Assembly (NCBI RefSeq): GCF_007859675.1
Contig: NZ_CP042305.1
Coordinates: forward strand, 3,844,001-3,908,000
DNA length: 64,000 nt
Source: Humibacter ginsenosidimutans
GTDB taxonomy: Bacteria > Actinomycetota > Actinomycetes > Actinomycetales > Microbacteriaceae
Direction of reading: 5' to 3'
Part shown: in pieces, positions 46,478-56,271 of the stretch
Layout: every line of letters starts with the position of its first letter
How positions within the stretch are numbered: position 1 is the first letter of the stretch
Program-made: the position numbers and the translations under genes
Notes under the pieces: generated by a model
What the model was told of the DNA's origin: nothing
Database searches by the model: none
What the model saw: only the letters and a program-made list of their open reading frames with translations

Positions 46478-46872
46478 CCTGTGGCGGGGAATCGCGGAGA
46501 AAGCTGCTTGGGGAACGAGGCTCCGCGAGCGTGGCCGTGATCGGGCTGCTCGCCGCCCTGTTGATCACGGGCGTCGCAGCCATCGGCGCGTGTGCGCTGC
46601 TGGGCGAGAAGCAGCGCGTGAGCGCGGCGGCGGATGCGGCGGCGCTCGCCGCTGCGGACTCGGCGAGCGGCCGTGTCACGGGCATCCCGTGCGACCGGGC
46701 GCAGCGGGCGGCGCTCTTGAACGGGGTCCGGCTTGCGACATGCCGCATCGACGGATCCGTCGCCTTGGTGAGTGCACAATCCGACGTGGGCGGCATTCCC
46801 ATCACGGTGTGGGCTCGCGCCGGCCCTCCGCCGGCAGCCGAAACGCCGCCCGGCGTGACCGAGGGCGACTGA
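46474..46872 (+). CDS. TadE/TadG-like Rv3654c-family protein
   Basis: 132 residues; the ATG at 46474 overlaps the tadE stop region. GERGSASVAVIGLLAALL gives an N-terminal helix after a pilin-like site, then AAADAAALAAADSASG and a paired-Cys region (IPCDRAQ and LATCRIDG), the pattern known as helicase/secretion-neighbourhood TadE-like protein. Last gene of the tad operon. The 100-base gap to the convergent gene has no clear hairpin. Confidence 0.78.
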   Translation: MTCGGESRRKLLGERGSASVAVIGLLAALLITGVAAIGACALLGEKQRVSAAADAAALAAADSASGRVTGIPCDRAQRAALLNGVRLATCRIDGSVALVSAQSDVGGIPITVWARAGPPPAAETPPGVTEGD

Positions 46873-46973
46873 GTCGTGACCGACCACGATCGATCATGGG
46901 GCGGAAAGCGTCCCGAGCAGCCGTCGTATCCGCCGATGCGCCGGCGCGCGACGCTGCCGGTTCGTGGAACGCG

Positions 46974-47219
46974 TCAGGCGAAGATGGTCTCGAGGTAGCG
47001 ATAGTCGACGGCGGTCGGTCGGGTGGAATCCCCGGACTCGGAGGCATACTCCACACCACCGGACCGGGTGTAGACGTAGCTCTTCCCACCGCCTGGTGCC
47101 GAGATCTCGAGCCGAGCCTGAGGCTCGCCCGAATCGAGGAAATCGGTGGCGATCGTCTTGCCTTCGAGTGGTCCGTCGGTCAGCTTCGCGGTGTAGGCAC
47201 CGTTCGTTGTAGCACCCAT
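46974..47219 (-). CDS. Conserved hypothetical protein, 81 residues
   Basis: Compact acidic protein beginning MGATTNGAYTAKLTDGPLEG, mainly beta strands (KTIATDF, ARLEISAP, KSYVYTRSGG, YRYLETIF), no signal peptide. Codon use is typical of real genes here. I recognise no named domain, though small actinobacterial proteins with this opening exist. A CACGGGG-N4-CCCCGTG palindrome (47243-47260) lies 24 bases before its start. It is convergent with the tad operon and divergent from topA. Confidence 0.7.
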   Translation of the reverse strand: MGATTNGAYTAKLTDGPLEGKTIATDFLDSGEPQARLEISAPGGGKSYVYTRSGGVEYASESGDSTRPTAVDYRYLETIFA

Positions 47220-47675
47220 ATCGCCATTGTCCCCCGCGGTACCACGGGGTCAACCCCGTGCAGAAGGTCGGTGAAAGGGGATTAGGCAGTACGACGGCGA
47301 ACGTGTGTATGGTGTGCCTGATGAGCGGCGCGGCTCGGTTGCACAGCGGGTCGACGGCCTTATCGGGGGAATCAGCGGGCGGTCGATGAGCGAGTGTCGA
47401 CGAGTGTTCGTGGCACGGATCCACCGGTCCGGACGGTCACGACGCACCGCGGTGCGCTCCGTTGCGGGAGTCTTCTGGGACGAACTCGGCGGAACGGACC
47501 GGTGGCGTGGTCGCAGATCACCGGGCCTCGTGGCGACCCGCATCGTCGGGCTCGCACCGAACAACAGGCGGCGATCGACGGAAGTCTTCGTGAGACTTCC
47601 GCCTTCGAGCCCACACAGCGTTGACGAGAGCAACACCGCAATCGAAAACCGAAAGCATCCGACATAAGGAGACAG
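47220..47675. other. topA upstream region
   Basis: 456 bases with no gene I can support; an open frame at 47305-47667 has poor composition. It contains the 47243-47260 palindrome and a perfect 7-bp hairpin (47580-47586 with 47594-47600, loop of seven) in what would be the topA leader, possibly an attenuator. Confidence 0.5.
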
Positions 47676-50594
47676 GTGCCAGGGAACAAGCTGGTCATCG
47701 TCGAGTCGCCGACCAAGGTGAAGTCGATCGAGAAGTACCTGGGTGATGGGTACACGGTCGAGGCATCCGTCGGGCACATCCGTGACCTCATCGAGCCGAA
47801 GGACATCCCCGCTGAGAAGAAGCGCGGTGCATTCGGCCAGTTCGGCGTCGACGTCGACAACGACTTCCAGCCCTACTACGTGGTCTCCGACCGGGCTCGC
47901 AGCGTCGTCACCAAATTGAAGAAACTGCTGAAGGGTGCCGACGAGCTCCTGCTCGCCACTGATGAGGACCGCGAGGGCGAAGCCATCGCGTGGCACCTGC
48001 TCGAAGAGCTCAAGCCCAAGGTCCCCGTGAAGCGCATGGTCTTCCACGAGATCACCAAGGATGCCATCGAGCAGGCGAAGGACAACACCCGGGACCTCGA
48101 CATGTCGCTCGTCGACGCACAGGAGACGCGGCGCATCCTCGACCGCCTCTACGGCTACGAGGTGTCGCCCGTGCTGTGGCGCAAGGTGCGGCAGGGACTC
48201 TCGGCGGGCCGCGTGCAGTCGCCGGCGACGCGACTCATCGTGGACAGGGAGCGCGAGCGCATGGCGTTCGTCGCCGCGTCCTACTGGGACTTGACCGCCC
48301 AGCTGAGCGCGGAAGCCGATGCGCAGGAGTTCACCGCACGCCTGAACCGGGTCGACGGTCAGCGCGTGGCCTCCGGGCGCGACTTCGACGATCGCGGCCA
48401 GCTGAAGGGTCAGGCGCGCGTCTTCGACGAGGCCGCCGTCACCGCGCTCGTCGATGCCTTGCGACAGCCGTCGACGACAGTCACCGTCGCGAAGCTGGAG
48501 ACGAAGCCGTTCAGCCGGCGCCCGTCTGCACCGTTCACGACCTCGACACTGCAGCAGGAGGCCGCTCGCAAGCTGCGCTTCACTGCTCGACAGACCATGA
48601 GCGTGGCGCAGTCGCTGTATGAGAACGGCCACATCACCTACATGCGCACCGACTCGACCGCGCTCTCGACGCAGGCGGTCACCGCTGCCCGCAAACAGGC
48701 CGCTGCACTGTACGGGGCGGACTCGGTGCCCGAAAAGCCGCGCGCGTACGCCAACAAGAGCAAGAACGCGCAGGAGGCGCACGAGGCGATCCGCCCGGCG
48801 GGCGACACATGGCGCACCCCGGCGCAGATGGCATCCACGCTGCACGGCAACGATCTGAGGCTCTTCGAACTCATCTGGAAGCGCACCGTCGCCTCGCAGA
48901 TGGCCGACGCCAAGGGACAGACGGCCTCGGTCACGATCAACGCCGCTGTGCACGACGGCGAGCTCGACGGCACTCTCGCCGAGCTGACGGCGAGCGGAAC
49001 GGTGATCACGTTCCGCGGGTTCCTCCAGGCGTACGAGGAGAGTCGCGATGAGGAGCGCAACGCGGATGCCGCTCCGGCCGAGTCCAAGCTGCCGCCGCTG
49101 AAGGAAGGCCGGGCGCTCGCCATCGGCGAGGTCGAGGCGAAGGGGCACGAGACGACCCCGCCGCCGCGTTACACAGAGGCCAGCCTCGTCAAGCGCATGG
49201 AAGAGCTCGGAGTCGGACGTCCTTCGACGTACGCGGCGATCATCTCCACGATCATCGACCGCGGCTACGTCGTGACTCAGGGACAGGCGCTCGTGCCCAA
49301 CTGGATCGCCTTCGCCGTCGTACGGCTTCTCGAAGACCACTTCGGCGACCTGGTGGCCTACGACTTCACCGCGGAGCTCGAGAATGATCTCGACCGCATC
49401 GCGGATGGGGAGGAGACTCGCGCGGACTGGCTGAAGGGCTTCTACTTCGGTGGCGGCGACCACAGAGGCCTGCGCGAGGTGGTCGACAACCTCGGTGAGA
49501 TCGACGCACGTGCGATCAGCTCCGTGCCGATCTCCGACGACATCACGTTGCGGGTCGGGCGCTATGGCCCGTACCTCGAGGTGGCCGACCCCGACGCTGC
49601 ACCGGATGCCACGCCGCGCCGCGTGAACGTGCCCCCGGACCTCGCGCCCGACGAGCTCACCGTCACCAAGGCTCGCGAATTGATCGACGCCCCTGTGCAG
49701 TCCGATCGCGAACTGGGCCTCAACCCCGTCAACGGCAAGCTCGTCGTCGTGAAGGACGGCCGCTTCGGACCGTACGTCACGGAGGTCGAGCCGGAGCCGG
49801 GCCCCGCGCCCGAGTCCATGGACATCACCGACGCTGTCGAAGAAGTGGTCGACGTCGAGACCGGTGAGGTGCGTCCTGCGAAGAAGCCGGCCAAGCGCAA
49901 GAGCGCCAAGGCCGCGGAGAAGCCGCGCACGGCATCCCTCTTCAAGACCATGGATGCCTCCGGCGTCGATCTCGAGACCGCGCTGAAGCTGCTCGACCTT
50001 CCGCGCACCGTCGGCGAGGACCCGGAATCGGGCGAGCCGATCCTGGCGCAGAACGGGCGATACGGCGCGTACCTGAAGAAGGGCACGGACACCAGGTCGC
50101 TGCCCGGCGAGGATGCCATCTTCGACATCGATCTCGCGGGCGCGCTCGAGCTCTTCGCTCAGCCGAAGTACGGAGCGCGGCGAGCCTCCAGCGCGCTGAA
50201 AGAGTTCGAAGCCGACCCCGTCAGCGGCAAGCCCGTGCGGGTGAAGGACGGCCGGTTCGGACCGTACGTCACCGACGGTGTGACGAATGCCACGATTCCT
50301 CGGGGCGAGAGCGTCGATGAGATCGACTTCGAGCGTGCCGTGCAACTGCTGGCGGACAAGCGGGCCAAGGGCCCGGCGAAGAAGCCCGCAGCGGCACGGC
50401 GCACGACGAAGTCATCGGCCGGCACGACGAAGTCGACGCGCACGACGGCCGCGAAGAAGACGTCGGCGGCCGCCACGAAGTCGACCACGACGACGGCGGG
50501 CTCTGCAGCCAAGGCGGCGACGACCAAGGCCGCGACGTCCAGGAGCGCGGCGGTGAAGAAGGCGGCATCCGCGAAGGAGGGCACGGACTCGTGA
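47676..50594 (+). CDS. topA: DNA topoisomerase I
   Basis: 972 residues from a GTG at 47676 with AAGGAG ahead. Type IA topoisomerase that relaxes negative supercoils. The TOPRIM domain starts at LVIVESPTKVKSIEKYL with acidic TDEDREGE; active-site Tyr322 is in ITYMRTDS; VGRPSTYAAIISTI follows. The C-terminal part carries repeated KDGRFGPYVT-type topo_C repeats and a tail of about 70 residues rich in Lys, Ala and Thr in place of zinc fingers, as usual in actinobacteria. The stop overlaps the tmk start. Confidence 0.96.
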   Translation: MPGNKLVIVESPTKVKSIEKYLGDGYTVEASVGHIRDLIEPKDIPAEKKRGAFGQFGVDVDNDFQPYYVVSDRARSVVTKLKKLLKGADELLLATDEDREGEAIAWHLLEELKPKVPVKRMVFHEITKDAIEQAKDNTRDLDMSLVDAQETRRILDRLYGYEVSPVLWRKVRQGLSAGRVQSPATRLIVDRERERMAFVAASYWDLTAQLSAEADAQEFTARLNRVDGQRVASGRDFDDRGQLKGQARVFDEAAVTALVDALRQPSTTVTVAKLETKPFSRRPSAPFTTSTLQQEAARKLRFTARQTMSVAQSLYENGHITYMRTDSTALSTQAVTAARKQAAALYGADSVPEKPRAYANKSKNAQEAHEAIRPAGDTWRTPAQMASTLHGNDLRLFELIWKRTVASQMADAKGQTASVTINAAVHDGELDGTLAELTASGTVITFRGFLQAYEESRDEERNADAAPAESKLPPLKEGRALAIGEVEAKGHETTPPPRYTEASLVKRMEELGVGRPSTYAAIISTIIDRGYVVTQGQALVPNWIAFAVVRLLEDHFGDLVAYDFTAELENDLDRIADGEETRADWLKGFYFGGGDHRGLREVVDNLGEIDARAISSVPISDDITLRVGRYGPYLEVADPDAAPDATPRRVNVPPDLAPDELTVTKARELIDAPVQSDRELGLNPVNGKLVVVKDGRFGPYVTEVEPEPGPAPESMDITDAVEEVVDVETGEVRPAKKPAKRKSAKAAEKPRTASLFKTMDASGVDLETALKLLDLPRTVGEDPESGEPILAQNGRYGAYLKKGTDTRSLPGEDAIFDIDLAGALELFAQPKYGARRASSALKEFEADPVSGKPVRVKDGRFGPYVTDGVTNATIPRGESVDEIDFERAVQLLADKRAKGPAKKPAAARRTTKSSAGTTKSTRTTAAKKTSAAATKSTTTTAGSAAKAATTKAATSRSAAVKKAASAKEGTDS

Positions 50595-51316
50595 CCGTCA
50601 CGGGGGAAGCGCCGGCGGAGGGCGCGGGGCGGGCTGAGCCCGCACGAGGCCTGTTCATCACGTTCGAGGGCGGAGACGGGTCGGGCAAGACGACTCAGGC
50701 ATCCCGACTCGTCGACTGGCTGGTCGAACGCGGATACCCCGTGCTGCGCACCAGAGAGCCCGGCGGCACCGACGTCGGCGTCGAGATCCGCGAACTCGTG
50801 CTGCATCATCGCGGCGACATCGTGCCGCGTGCCGAAGCCTTGCTCTACGCCGCCGATCGCGCCCATCACGTCGAGACCGTCGTGCGCCCGGCGCTGGAGG
50901 CCGGCACCATCGTGGTGCAAGACCGCTATCTCGACTCGTCCGTCGCCTACCAGGGCGTGGGGCGAGGGTTGGATGCGGTCGAGATCCGCGAGCTGTCGCT
51001 GTGGGCGACCGGCAACCTGCTGCCCGATCTGACCGTGCTTCTCGATATCGACGAAGCGGATGCCCGTGGTCGGCTCGACGCCGCGAACAAGAGGTTCGAT
51101 CGGCTCGAGGCGGAGGCATCCGAGTTCCACGCGCGGGTGCGCACGGCGTTCCTGGCCCTCGCAGAGGTCGAGCCGGAGCGCTTCTTCGTCGTGAACGCCG
51201 CGGAGCCGGCCGAACGGCTCGCCGAGACAGTGACGGATCACGTGGCGGGGCTCCTCGCCTCGCGCGGAATCGTCGCGGCGGAGTCGGTCACCGGTACTGA
51301 CACCGGCACCCGGTAG
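50591..51316 (+). CDS. tmk: Thymidylate kinase
   Basis: 241 residues; the GTG at 50591 overlaps the topA stop. It phosphorylates dTMP to dTDP. P-loop FEGGDGSGKTT near residues 25-35, REPGGTDVG, the DR(Y/F) motif in VVQDRYLDSSVAYQG, and a lid with DARGRLDAANKRFDRLE. N- and C-terminal tails are slightly longer than average. It sits in the conserved topA-tmk-holB unit. Confidence 0.95.
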   Translation: MTVTGEAPAEGAGRAEPARGLFITFEGGDGSGKTTQASRLVDWLVERGYPVLRTREPGGTDVGVEIRELVLHHRGDIVPRAEALLYAADRAHHVETVVRPALEAGTIVVQDRYLDSSVAYQGVGRGLDAVEIRELSLWATGNLLPDLTVLLDIDEADARGRLDAANKRFDRLEAEASEFHARVRTAFLALAEVEPERFFVVNAAEPAERLAETVTDHVAGLLASRGIVAAESVTGTDTGTR

Positions 51317-51325
51317 CGTCGAACC

Positions 51326-52510
51326 ATGCCCGTAGCTCAGACGTCGGTGTGGGCCGATCTCACCGGCCAGTCCGACGCGATCGCGACCCTGCGGGCGGCC
51401 GCCGCGGCGACGGCATCCTCTGCCATGACGCATGCGTGGCTCATCACCGGGCCGCCGGGATCGGGGCGCTCGAATCTCGCGTACGCCTTCGCTGCAGCGC
51501 TGCTCAGCCCGGCGGGCGCCGACGGTGACGAGAACACCACCCGCGAGGTCGAGGCCCGCACGCATCCCGACCTCGCCGTTCTGAGCACCGAACGCGTCAT
51601 CATCTCCATCGACGAGGTGCGCAAGCTGGTCTCGAGCTCGCAGTTCTCGCCGTCGGTGAGCCGATACCGGGTGATGGTGATCGAGGATGCCGACCGTATG
51701 TCGGAGCGCACCTCCAACGTTCTGCTCAAGGCGCTCGAGGAACCACCCGAGCGCACCGTCTGGATCCTCTGCGCGCCGAGTGAGGCGGACCTGCTTCCCA
51801 CGATCAGGTCGCGCGTGCGCACCGTGCGGCTGCGTGTGCCGTCGGTCGCGGACGTCGCAGAGCTGATCGCGCGGCGCGACGGCGTGAGCGCCGAGGAGGC
51901 CGAGCGTGCGGCCCGGCACGCCCAGAGCCACATCGGCATGGCGCATCGGCTGGCCACGAACGACGAAGCACGAGCGCGTCGCGAAGAGACGGTGGAGCTG
52001 GCGCTCGGCATCCGCACGGTGGCCGACGTGGTGTCGGGTGCGGCGCGACTGCTCGAGATCGCAGGCGCCGATGCCAAGGCGATCACCGAGGAGCGCGACG
52101 CCGAGGAGCGCGCCCACGCCTTGCAGTCGCTCGGCGTGCGAGAAGGCGGAACGGTGCCACCGCAGCTGCGGGCTCAGCTGCGGCAACTCGAAGAAGACCA
52201 GAAGCGCAGGGCGACGCGCAGTCTGCGCGACGGGATCGACCGCATCCTCACCGACCTGCTGTCGCTGTATCGGGACATTCTCATGGTGCAGCTCGACACG
52301 GGGGCAGCGCTCGTGAACGTCGAGCTCGACGCGCGGTTGCGGGCGGCGGCACAGGCATCCGATGCGGCCAGAACGCTGGCGACCATGGATGCCATCCGCA
52401 CGGCCCGCGAACGGATCGAAGGCAATGTCGCGCCGGCGCTGGCGCTGGAGGCCATGCTGGTGGCCGCCAGACGTCCGCGCCAGGCGGCAGGAGAAAGGGA
52501 CGACCGATGA
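51326..52510 (+). CDS. holB: DNA polymerase III delta' subunit
   Basis: 394 residues, nine bases after tmk. Clamp-loader subunit. Features: WADLTGQSDAIATLRAA, a degenerate P-loop GPPGSGRSNLAYA, MVIEDADRMSERTSNVLLKALEEPP and an SRxR arginine-finger motif (TIRSRVRTVRLR). The zinc-binding cysteines normally found between the P-loop and the THPD segment are missing; that stretch reads AGADGDENTTREVE. The stop overlaps the next gene's start. Confidence 0.88.
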   Translation: MPVAQTSVWADLTGQSDAIATLRAAAAATASSAMTHAWLITGPPGSGRSNLAYAFAAALLSPAGADGDENTTREVEARTHPDLAVLSTERVIISIDEVRKLVSSSQFSPSVSRYRVMVIEDADRMSERTSNVLLKALEEPPERTVWILCAPSEADLLPTIRSRVRTVRLRVPSVADVAELIARRDGVSAEEAERAARHAQSHIGMAHRLATNDEARARREETVELALGIRTVADVVSGAARLLEIAGADAKAITEERDAEERAHALQSLGVREGGTVPPQLRAQLRQLEEDQKRRATRSLRDGIDRILTDLLSLYRDILMVQLDTGAALVNVELDARLRAAAQASDAARTLATMDAIRTARERIEGNVAPALALEAMLVAARRPRQAAGERDDR

Positions 52511-54057
52511 CACGAGCGACCGCGATCGGAGCGCCGCGACGGCGATGGCGGAGGGTGGGCATCGTCGCCACCGTGGCCGTCGTCTTGTCGATGGCGTTGA
52601 GCGGCTGCTTCCCCGCTGCTCCCGCCCCGAGCACGTCGACACCGCGACCGGAGAAGGTCTCGGCCGCCCTCACCCCGTTCTACGACCAGCATGTCGGCTG
52701 GACGACGTGCGGAAAGTTCCAGTGCGCCAAGGTGAAGGCGCCCCTCGACTGGTCCGACCCTTCGGGCGGCAGCATCGAGCTTGCGCTGATCAGGCATTAC
52801 GCCACGGGCAAGCGCCTCGGCTCCCTGCTCGTCAACCCCGGTGGCCCGGGCGCCTCCGGTGTCGACTTCGTGCGCGACTCGCTCGACTACGCCGTCGACA
52901 AGAATCTGATCGAGCACTACGACATCGTCGGATTCGATCCGCGAGGCGTCGGGGCGTCGACGGCCGTGAAGTGCTACGGCCCCAGCCAGATGGACGACTA
53001 CATCTTCGGCATCACGCCTGGCACGCGCGGCTCCGACGCCTGGATCCAGGCCAACACCACCACCGAAGCGGCCTTCGCCGCCGCCTGCAAGCAGAACACG
53101 GGGGCACTGCTCGGCCAGGTCGGCACGGTCAGCGCCGCGCGAGACCTCGACCTGATGCGCGCCGTTCTGGGCGACGCCAAGCTCAACTATCTCGGCTACT
53201 CCTACGGGACGCTGCTCGGCGCTACCTACGCGGGCCTCTACCCCAAACACGTGGGCCGCATGGTGCTCGACGGAGCGTTGGACCCCGCATCCACGCTGGC
53301 CGACGTCAACATCGGCCAGTCCAAGGGATTCGAGTCGGAGTTCCGTTCGTACCTCACGGACTGTCTGAAACGAAAGGGATGCCCGTTCTCCGGCACCGTC
53401 GACGACGCCATGAACACCGTCGCGAACCTGTTGAAGTCGCTGGATGCCAGCCCCATCCGCAACTCGGACGGTCGCGAGCTCGGCGCCGACACCATGGTCA
53501 CGGCGATCATCACGCCGTTGTACAGCCCGAGCGAGTGGACCTACCTCGACAGCCTGTTCAACGACGTCATGGCGGGCAGCGCGCGGGTGGCGTTCATCCT
53601 CGCCGACAGCTACTACGACCGCAATTCCAACGGCACGTACGCCGACAATTCGACCGAGGCGTTCAGCGCGATCAACTGCCTCGACTATCCGTCGAACGCC
53701 GACCCGACGGCGATGCGTGCGCAGGCGGTGAAGCTCGAGAAGGCGGCGCCCGTCTTCGGCCCTTACATGGCCTACGGCGACATCGGCTGCTCGGTCTGGC
53801 CGTACAAGCCGACCAGGACTCCGGCACCGATCCACGCAGCGGGGGCCGCCCCGATTCTCGTCGTGGGCACGACAGGCGATCCCGCGACGCCGTATCAGTG
53901 GGCGGTGAACCTCTCCCGCGAGCTCGACAGCGGTCACCTCGTCACGTATCACGGCAACGGTCACACCGCGTACAACAAGTCCAACTCGTGCGTGAACGAC
54001 ACCGTCGACAACTTCTTCGTGAGCGGAACGGTGCCGAAGACCGACCCCGAATGCTGA
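52507..54057 (+). CDS. Secreted lipoprotein alpha/beta hydrolase (tripeptidyl-peptidase-like)
   Basis: 516 residues; the ATG at 52507 overlaps holB. Lipobox LSGC with Cys34 follows a basic signal peptide. Alpha/beta hydrolase fold: oxyanion region VNPGGPGASG, IVGFDPRGVGAS, nucleophile Ser232 in GYSYG, and a C-terminal TAP-like domain with VVGTTGDPATPYQWA and catalytic His in YHGNGHTAYNKS. This is the SlpD/TAP family of actinobacterial tripeptidyl aminopeptidases. It probably trims peptides outside the membrane. Confidence 0.88.
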   Translation: MTRATAIGAPRRRWRRVGIVATVAVVLSMALSGCFPAAPAPSTSTPRPEKVSAALTPFYDQHVGWTTCGKFQCAKVKAPLDWSDPSGGSIELALIRHYATGKRLGSLLVNPGGPGASGVDFVRDSLDYAVDKNLIEHYDIVGFDPRGVGASTAVKCYGPSQMDDYIFGITPGTRGSDAWIQANTTTEAAFAAACKQNTGALLGQVGTVSAARDLDLMRAVLGDAKLNYLGYSYGTLLGATYAGLYPKHVGRMVLDGALDPASTLADVNIGQSKGFESEFRSYLTDCLKRKGCPFSGTVDDAMNTVANLLKSLDASPIRNSDGRELGADTMVTAIITPLYSPSEWTYLDSLFNDVMAGSARVAFILADSYYDRNSNGTYADNSTEAFSAINCLDYPSNADPTAMRAQAVKLEKAAPVFGPYMAYGDIGCSVWPYKPTRTPAPIHAAGAAPILVVGTTGDPATPYQWAVNLSRELDSGHLVTYHGNGHTAYNKSNSCVNDTVDNFFVSGTVPKTDPEC

Positions 54058-54122
54058 TCGAGGCGGGGCGCATGGTGGATGCCCGTGCTCTGTCGCGGAA
54101 TCCACCGGCGCCGATTTTTGCA

Positions 54123-54147
54123 CTCACCGCAATAATGGTTGCGTGAG
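54123..54147. promoter_or_regulatory. Possible TetR operator over its own start
   Basis: CTCAC-c-GCAA (54123-54132) and TTGCGTGAG (54139-54147) form a nine-base inverted repeat with one bulge, spanning the GTG at 54143. An AATAAT at 54131-54136 inside it may be the -10. This would allow direct autorepression. Confidence 0.4.
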
Positions 54148-54799
54148 CGTCGCAACTCCCACCCCGATCTCGCGCGGCGGGGTGCGTGAACGCAAGCGGA
54201 TCGCCACACGGATCGCGATCCAGCGGGCCGTGCTGTCGCTGTCCCTCGAGCGTGGATTCGACGGCGTCACCGTCGAGGAGATCAGCCATGAGGCGGGGGT
54301 CTCTCCGCGCACGTTCTTCAACTATTTCCCGACCAAAGAAGCCGCCGTCGTCGGCGACGTTCCCGAGATGCCCAGCGGCGACGCGGTGGAGCGATTCATC
54401 GCGGCGGGGCCGGCGCAACCGGTGCTCGACGGCATCCGGGACCTCCTGCTGTCGACCGCCGATCGGGAGTCAAATCCGGATGCCGCCGGCATCGAGACGC
54501 TGCGTCGCCGTCTGCTGCGCGAGCATCCTCATCTGTTCACCATTCGCATGGTGAGCATGAAGCAGCTCGAGCGCGAGCTCTTCGAGGTGGTCGAGCGACG
54601 GCTGGTGCACGACGACCCCGAACTCGCGCACGATGGCGAGCGACTGCAGAGCAGGGCGCGTCTTGTGACGTATGTCGCGTTCGCCGCGATCAGGCACGCG
54701 TGGTCGTGCTGGGCGGAGGCCGGCGGCCGTGGCGCGCTCGCGGATCGGCTCGTCGATTCGTTCGCCGAGATGCACGAGTTGGCGGGCGAATCCCGGTAG
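54143..54799 (+). CDS. TetR-family regulator
   Basis: 218 residues from the GTG at 54143. The N-terminal helix-turn-helix reads TRIAIQRAVLSLSLERGF then VEEISHEAGVSPRTFFNYFPTKEAAV, typical TetR. The C-terminal ligand domain is not assignable to a ligand class but resembles regulators of drug-efflux pumps with LLREHPHLFTIRM. No efflux gene is adjacent, so the target is elsewhere or is itself. Confidence 0.85.
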   Translation: MSVATPTPISRGGVRERKRIATRIAIQRAVLSLSLERGFDGVTVEEISHEAGVSPRTFFNYFPTKEAAVVGDVPEMPSGDAVERFIAAGPAQPVLDGIRDLLLSTADRESNPDAAGIETLRRRLLREHPHLFTIRMVSMKQLERELFEVVERRLVHDDPELAHDGERLQSRARLVTYVAFAAIRHAWSCWAEAGGRGALADRLVDSFAEMHELAGESR

Positions 54800-54928
54800 G
54801 CAGTGGCCGCAGGCTCGGCGGCAGTCGGTCGCCGGGCTCGGCTCGAGTGCGGTACCGGGGATGGTCGGGACGGCCTCGATGATCCGGTAAGCTTGCATGC
54901 TGTGTGCAGCGGCCCCGGCCGCGGTCAC

Positions 54929-55004
54929 GCCGCCTTAGCTCAGTCGGCAGAGCGATTCACTCGTAATGAATAGGTCAAGGGTTCGATTCCCTTAGGCGGC
55001 TCCA
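54929..55004 (+). tRNA. tRNA-Thr (anticodon CGT)
   Basis: Acceptor GCCGCCT pairs with AGGCGGC, D-arm GCTCAGTCGGCAGAGC, anticodon stem ATTCA/TGAAT with loop CTCGTAA (anticodon CGT), T-arm AAGGGTTCGATTCCCTT, then an encoded CCA. A -10-like TAAGCT lies at 54888-54893. Confidence 0.97.
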
Positions 55005-55005
55005 C

Positions 55006-55043
55006 AACGCAGAAGGGTCCCGAAAAGGGCGCTTCTGCGTTTT
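55006..55043 (+). terminator. Terminator of tRNA-Thr
   Basis: 10-bp arms (55006-55015 and 55032-55041, AACGCAGAAG/CTTCTGCGTT) with an inner CCC/GGG pair and a short T-run, two bases after the encoded CCA. Confidence 0.88.
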
Positions 55044-55221
55044 CGCGCTGGTCGGTGGGCATCGAACGCTCGGGCGGATCCTGCTGCCGGAGGCTCAGGC
55101 TGCCGTGCAGCGGCGGTTGGAGCGAGCGGCGGGGCGAATCCCTGAGGCGGACCTTGTACATCGCAGACGGGCGCTACGCTGGCGGCATCCGTACGGCGAA
55201 GCGGGTGGCGACGGGGGAGCG

Positions 55222-56205
55222 ATGAGCGATATCGGGTGGGGCATTCTCGGCACGGGTGGCATCGCCCACACCTTCGCGAAGGATCTCATCGACGACGGGC
55301 ACATCGTCGCCGCGGTCGGGTCGCGCTCGCAGGGATCGGCGGATGCCTTCGCCGACGAGTTCGGCATCCCCGTCGCCCATGGGTCGTACGACGATCTCGT
55401 CGCCGATGACGACGTCGACGTGGTGTACATCGCGACACCGCACCCCGCGCATGCCGACAACGCAGAGCTCGCGCTGAACGCGGGCAAGCACGTGCTGATC
55501 GAGAAGCCGTTCACGCTGAACGCCGCAGAGGCTCAGCGCGTCGTCGACCTGGCGGGGGACCGCGACCTCGTGGTCATGGAGGCGATGTGGACGAGGTTCC
55601 TTCCGCACGTCGAGCGCATCCGTGATCTGGTGAACAGGGGCATCCTCGGCGAGGTCAGGGAGTTCGCCGCCGATCACATGCAGCTGCTTTCCAGCGATCC
55701 CGGCCACCGCATCAATGCGCTGGAGCTGGGCGGCGGAGCGCTGCTCGATCTCGGCATCTACCCCGTCTCGTTCGCGTCGATGCTGTTCGGCACGCCCGAG
55801 CAGGTCGAGGCATCCGCCCGATTCGGCGCCACGGGTGCGGATGCCGCCACGGCAGCGGTCTTCCGATACGGCGACGCGGCACTGGCCGCCGTGCGCTGCG
55901 CCCTCGATCTGCGCGGCACGAACACGGCGACGATCACGGGAACACGGGCCCGCATCGAGATCGACTCGGTCTGGTACGCGCCGACGAACTTCAGGGTGGT
56001 CGCCCACGAGGGCCACCTGATGGAGGAGTACAAGTCCCGAGTGTTCGGCAGGGGCATGCAGTTCCAGGCCCGCGAGATCGAGCGGCTGATCGAGGAGGGA
56101 CTGACCGCGAGCGACATCATGCCGCCGGAGGAGAGCGTGTCGATCATGCGCACCCTCGACGACATACGTGCTCGGATCGGCCTCGTCTACCCGCAGGAAC
56201 GCTGA
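55222..56205 (+). CDS. Gfo/Idh/MocA-family oxidoreductase
   Basis: 327 residues from the ATG at 55222 with GGGGGAG ahead; the upstream open frame is noncoding. N-terminal Rossmann fold IGWGILGTGGIAHTF, then VYIATPHPAHADNAELAL, the signature GKHVLIEKPFTLN with the catalytic Lys, and MEAMWTRFLPH, which is typical of the dihydrodiol/glucose-fructose oxidoreductase-like subgroup. NAD(P)-dependent oxidation or reduction of a sugar or cyclic diol is likely. Stands alone. Confidence 0.88.
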   Translation: MSDIGWGILGTGGIAHTFAKDLIDDGHIVAAVGSRSQGSADAFADEFGIPVAHGSYDDLVADDDVDVVYIATPHPAHADNAELALNAGKHVLIEKPFTLNAAEAQRVVDLAGDRDLVVMEAMWTRFLPHVERIRDLVNRGILGEVREFAADHMQLLSSDPGHRINALELGGGALLDLGIYPVSFASMLFGTPEQVEASARFGATGADAATAAVFRYGDAALAAVRCALDLRGTNTATITGTRARIEIDSVWYAPTNFRVVAHEGHLMEEYKSRVFGRGMQFQAREIERLIEEGLTASDIMPPEESVSIMRTLDDIRARIGLVYPQER

Positions 56206-56271
56206 TCGCGGCGCGACGGCTCGTAGAGAGCGCCGCAGACTCTCCCAGCTGCCGTCGGTACACTCGGCGGA

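Noticed and set aside
47305..47667. 120-codon ORF before topA
   Set aside because: Arg/Ser-rich, no motif, no ribosome site; treated as topA leader.
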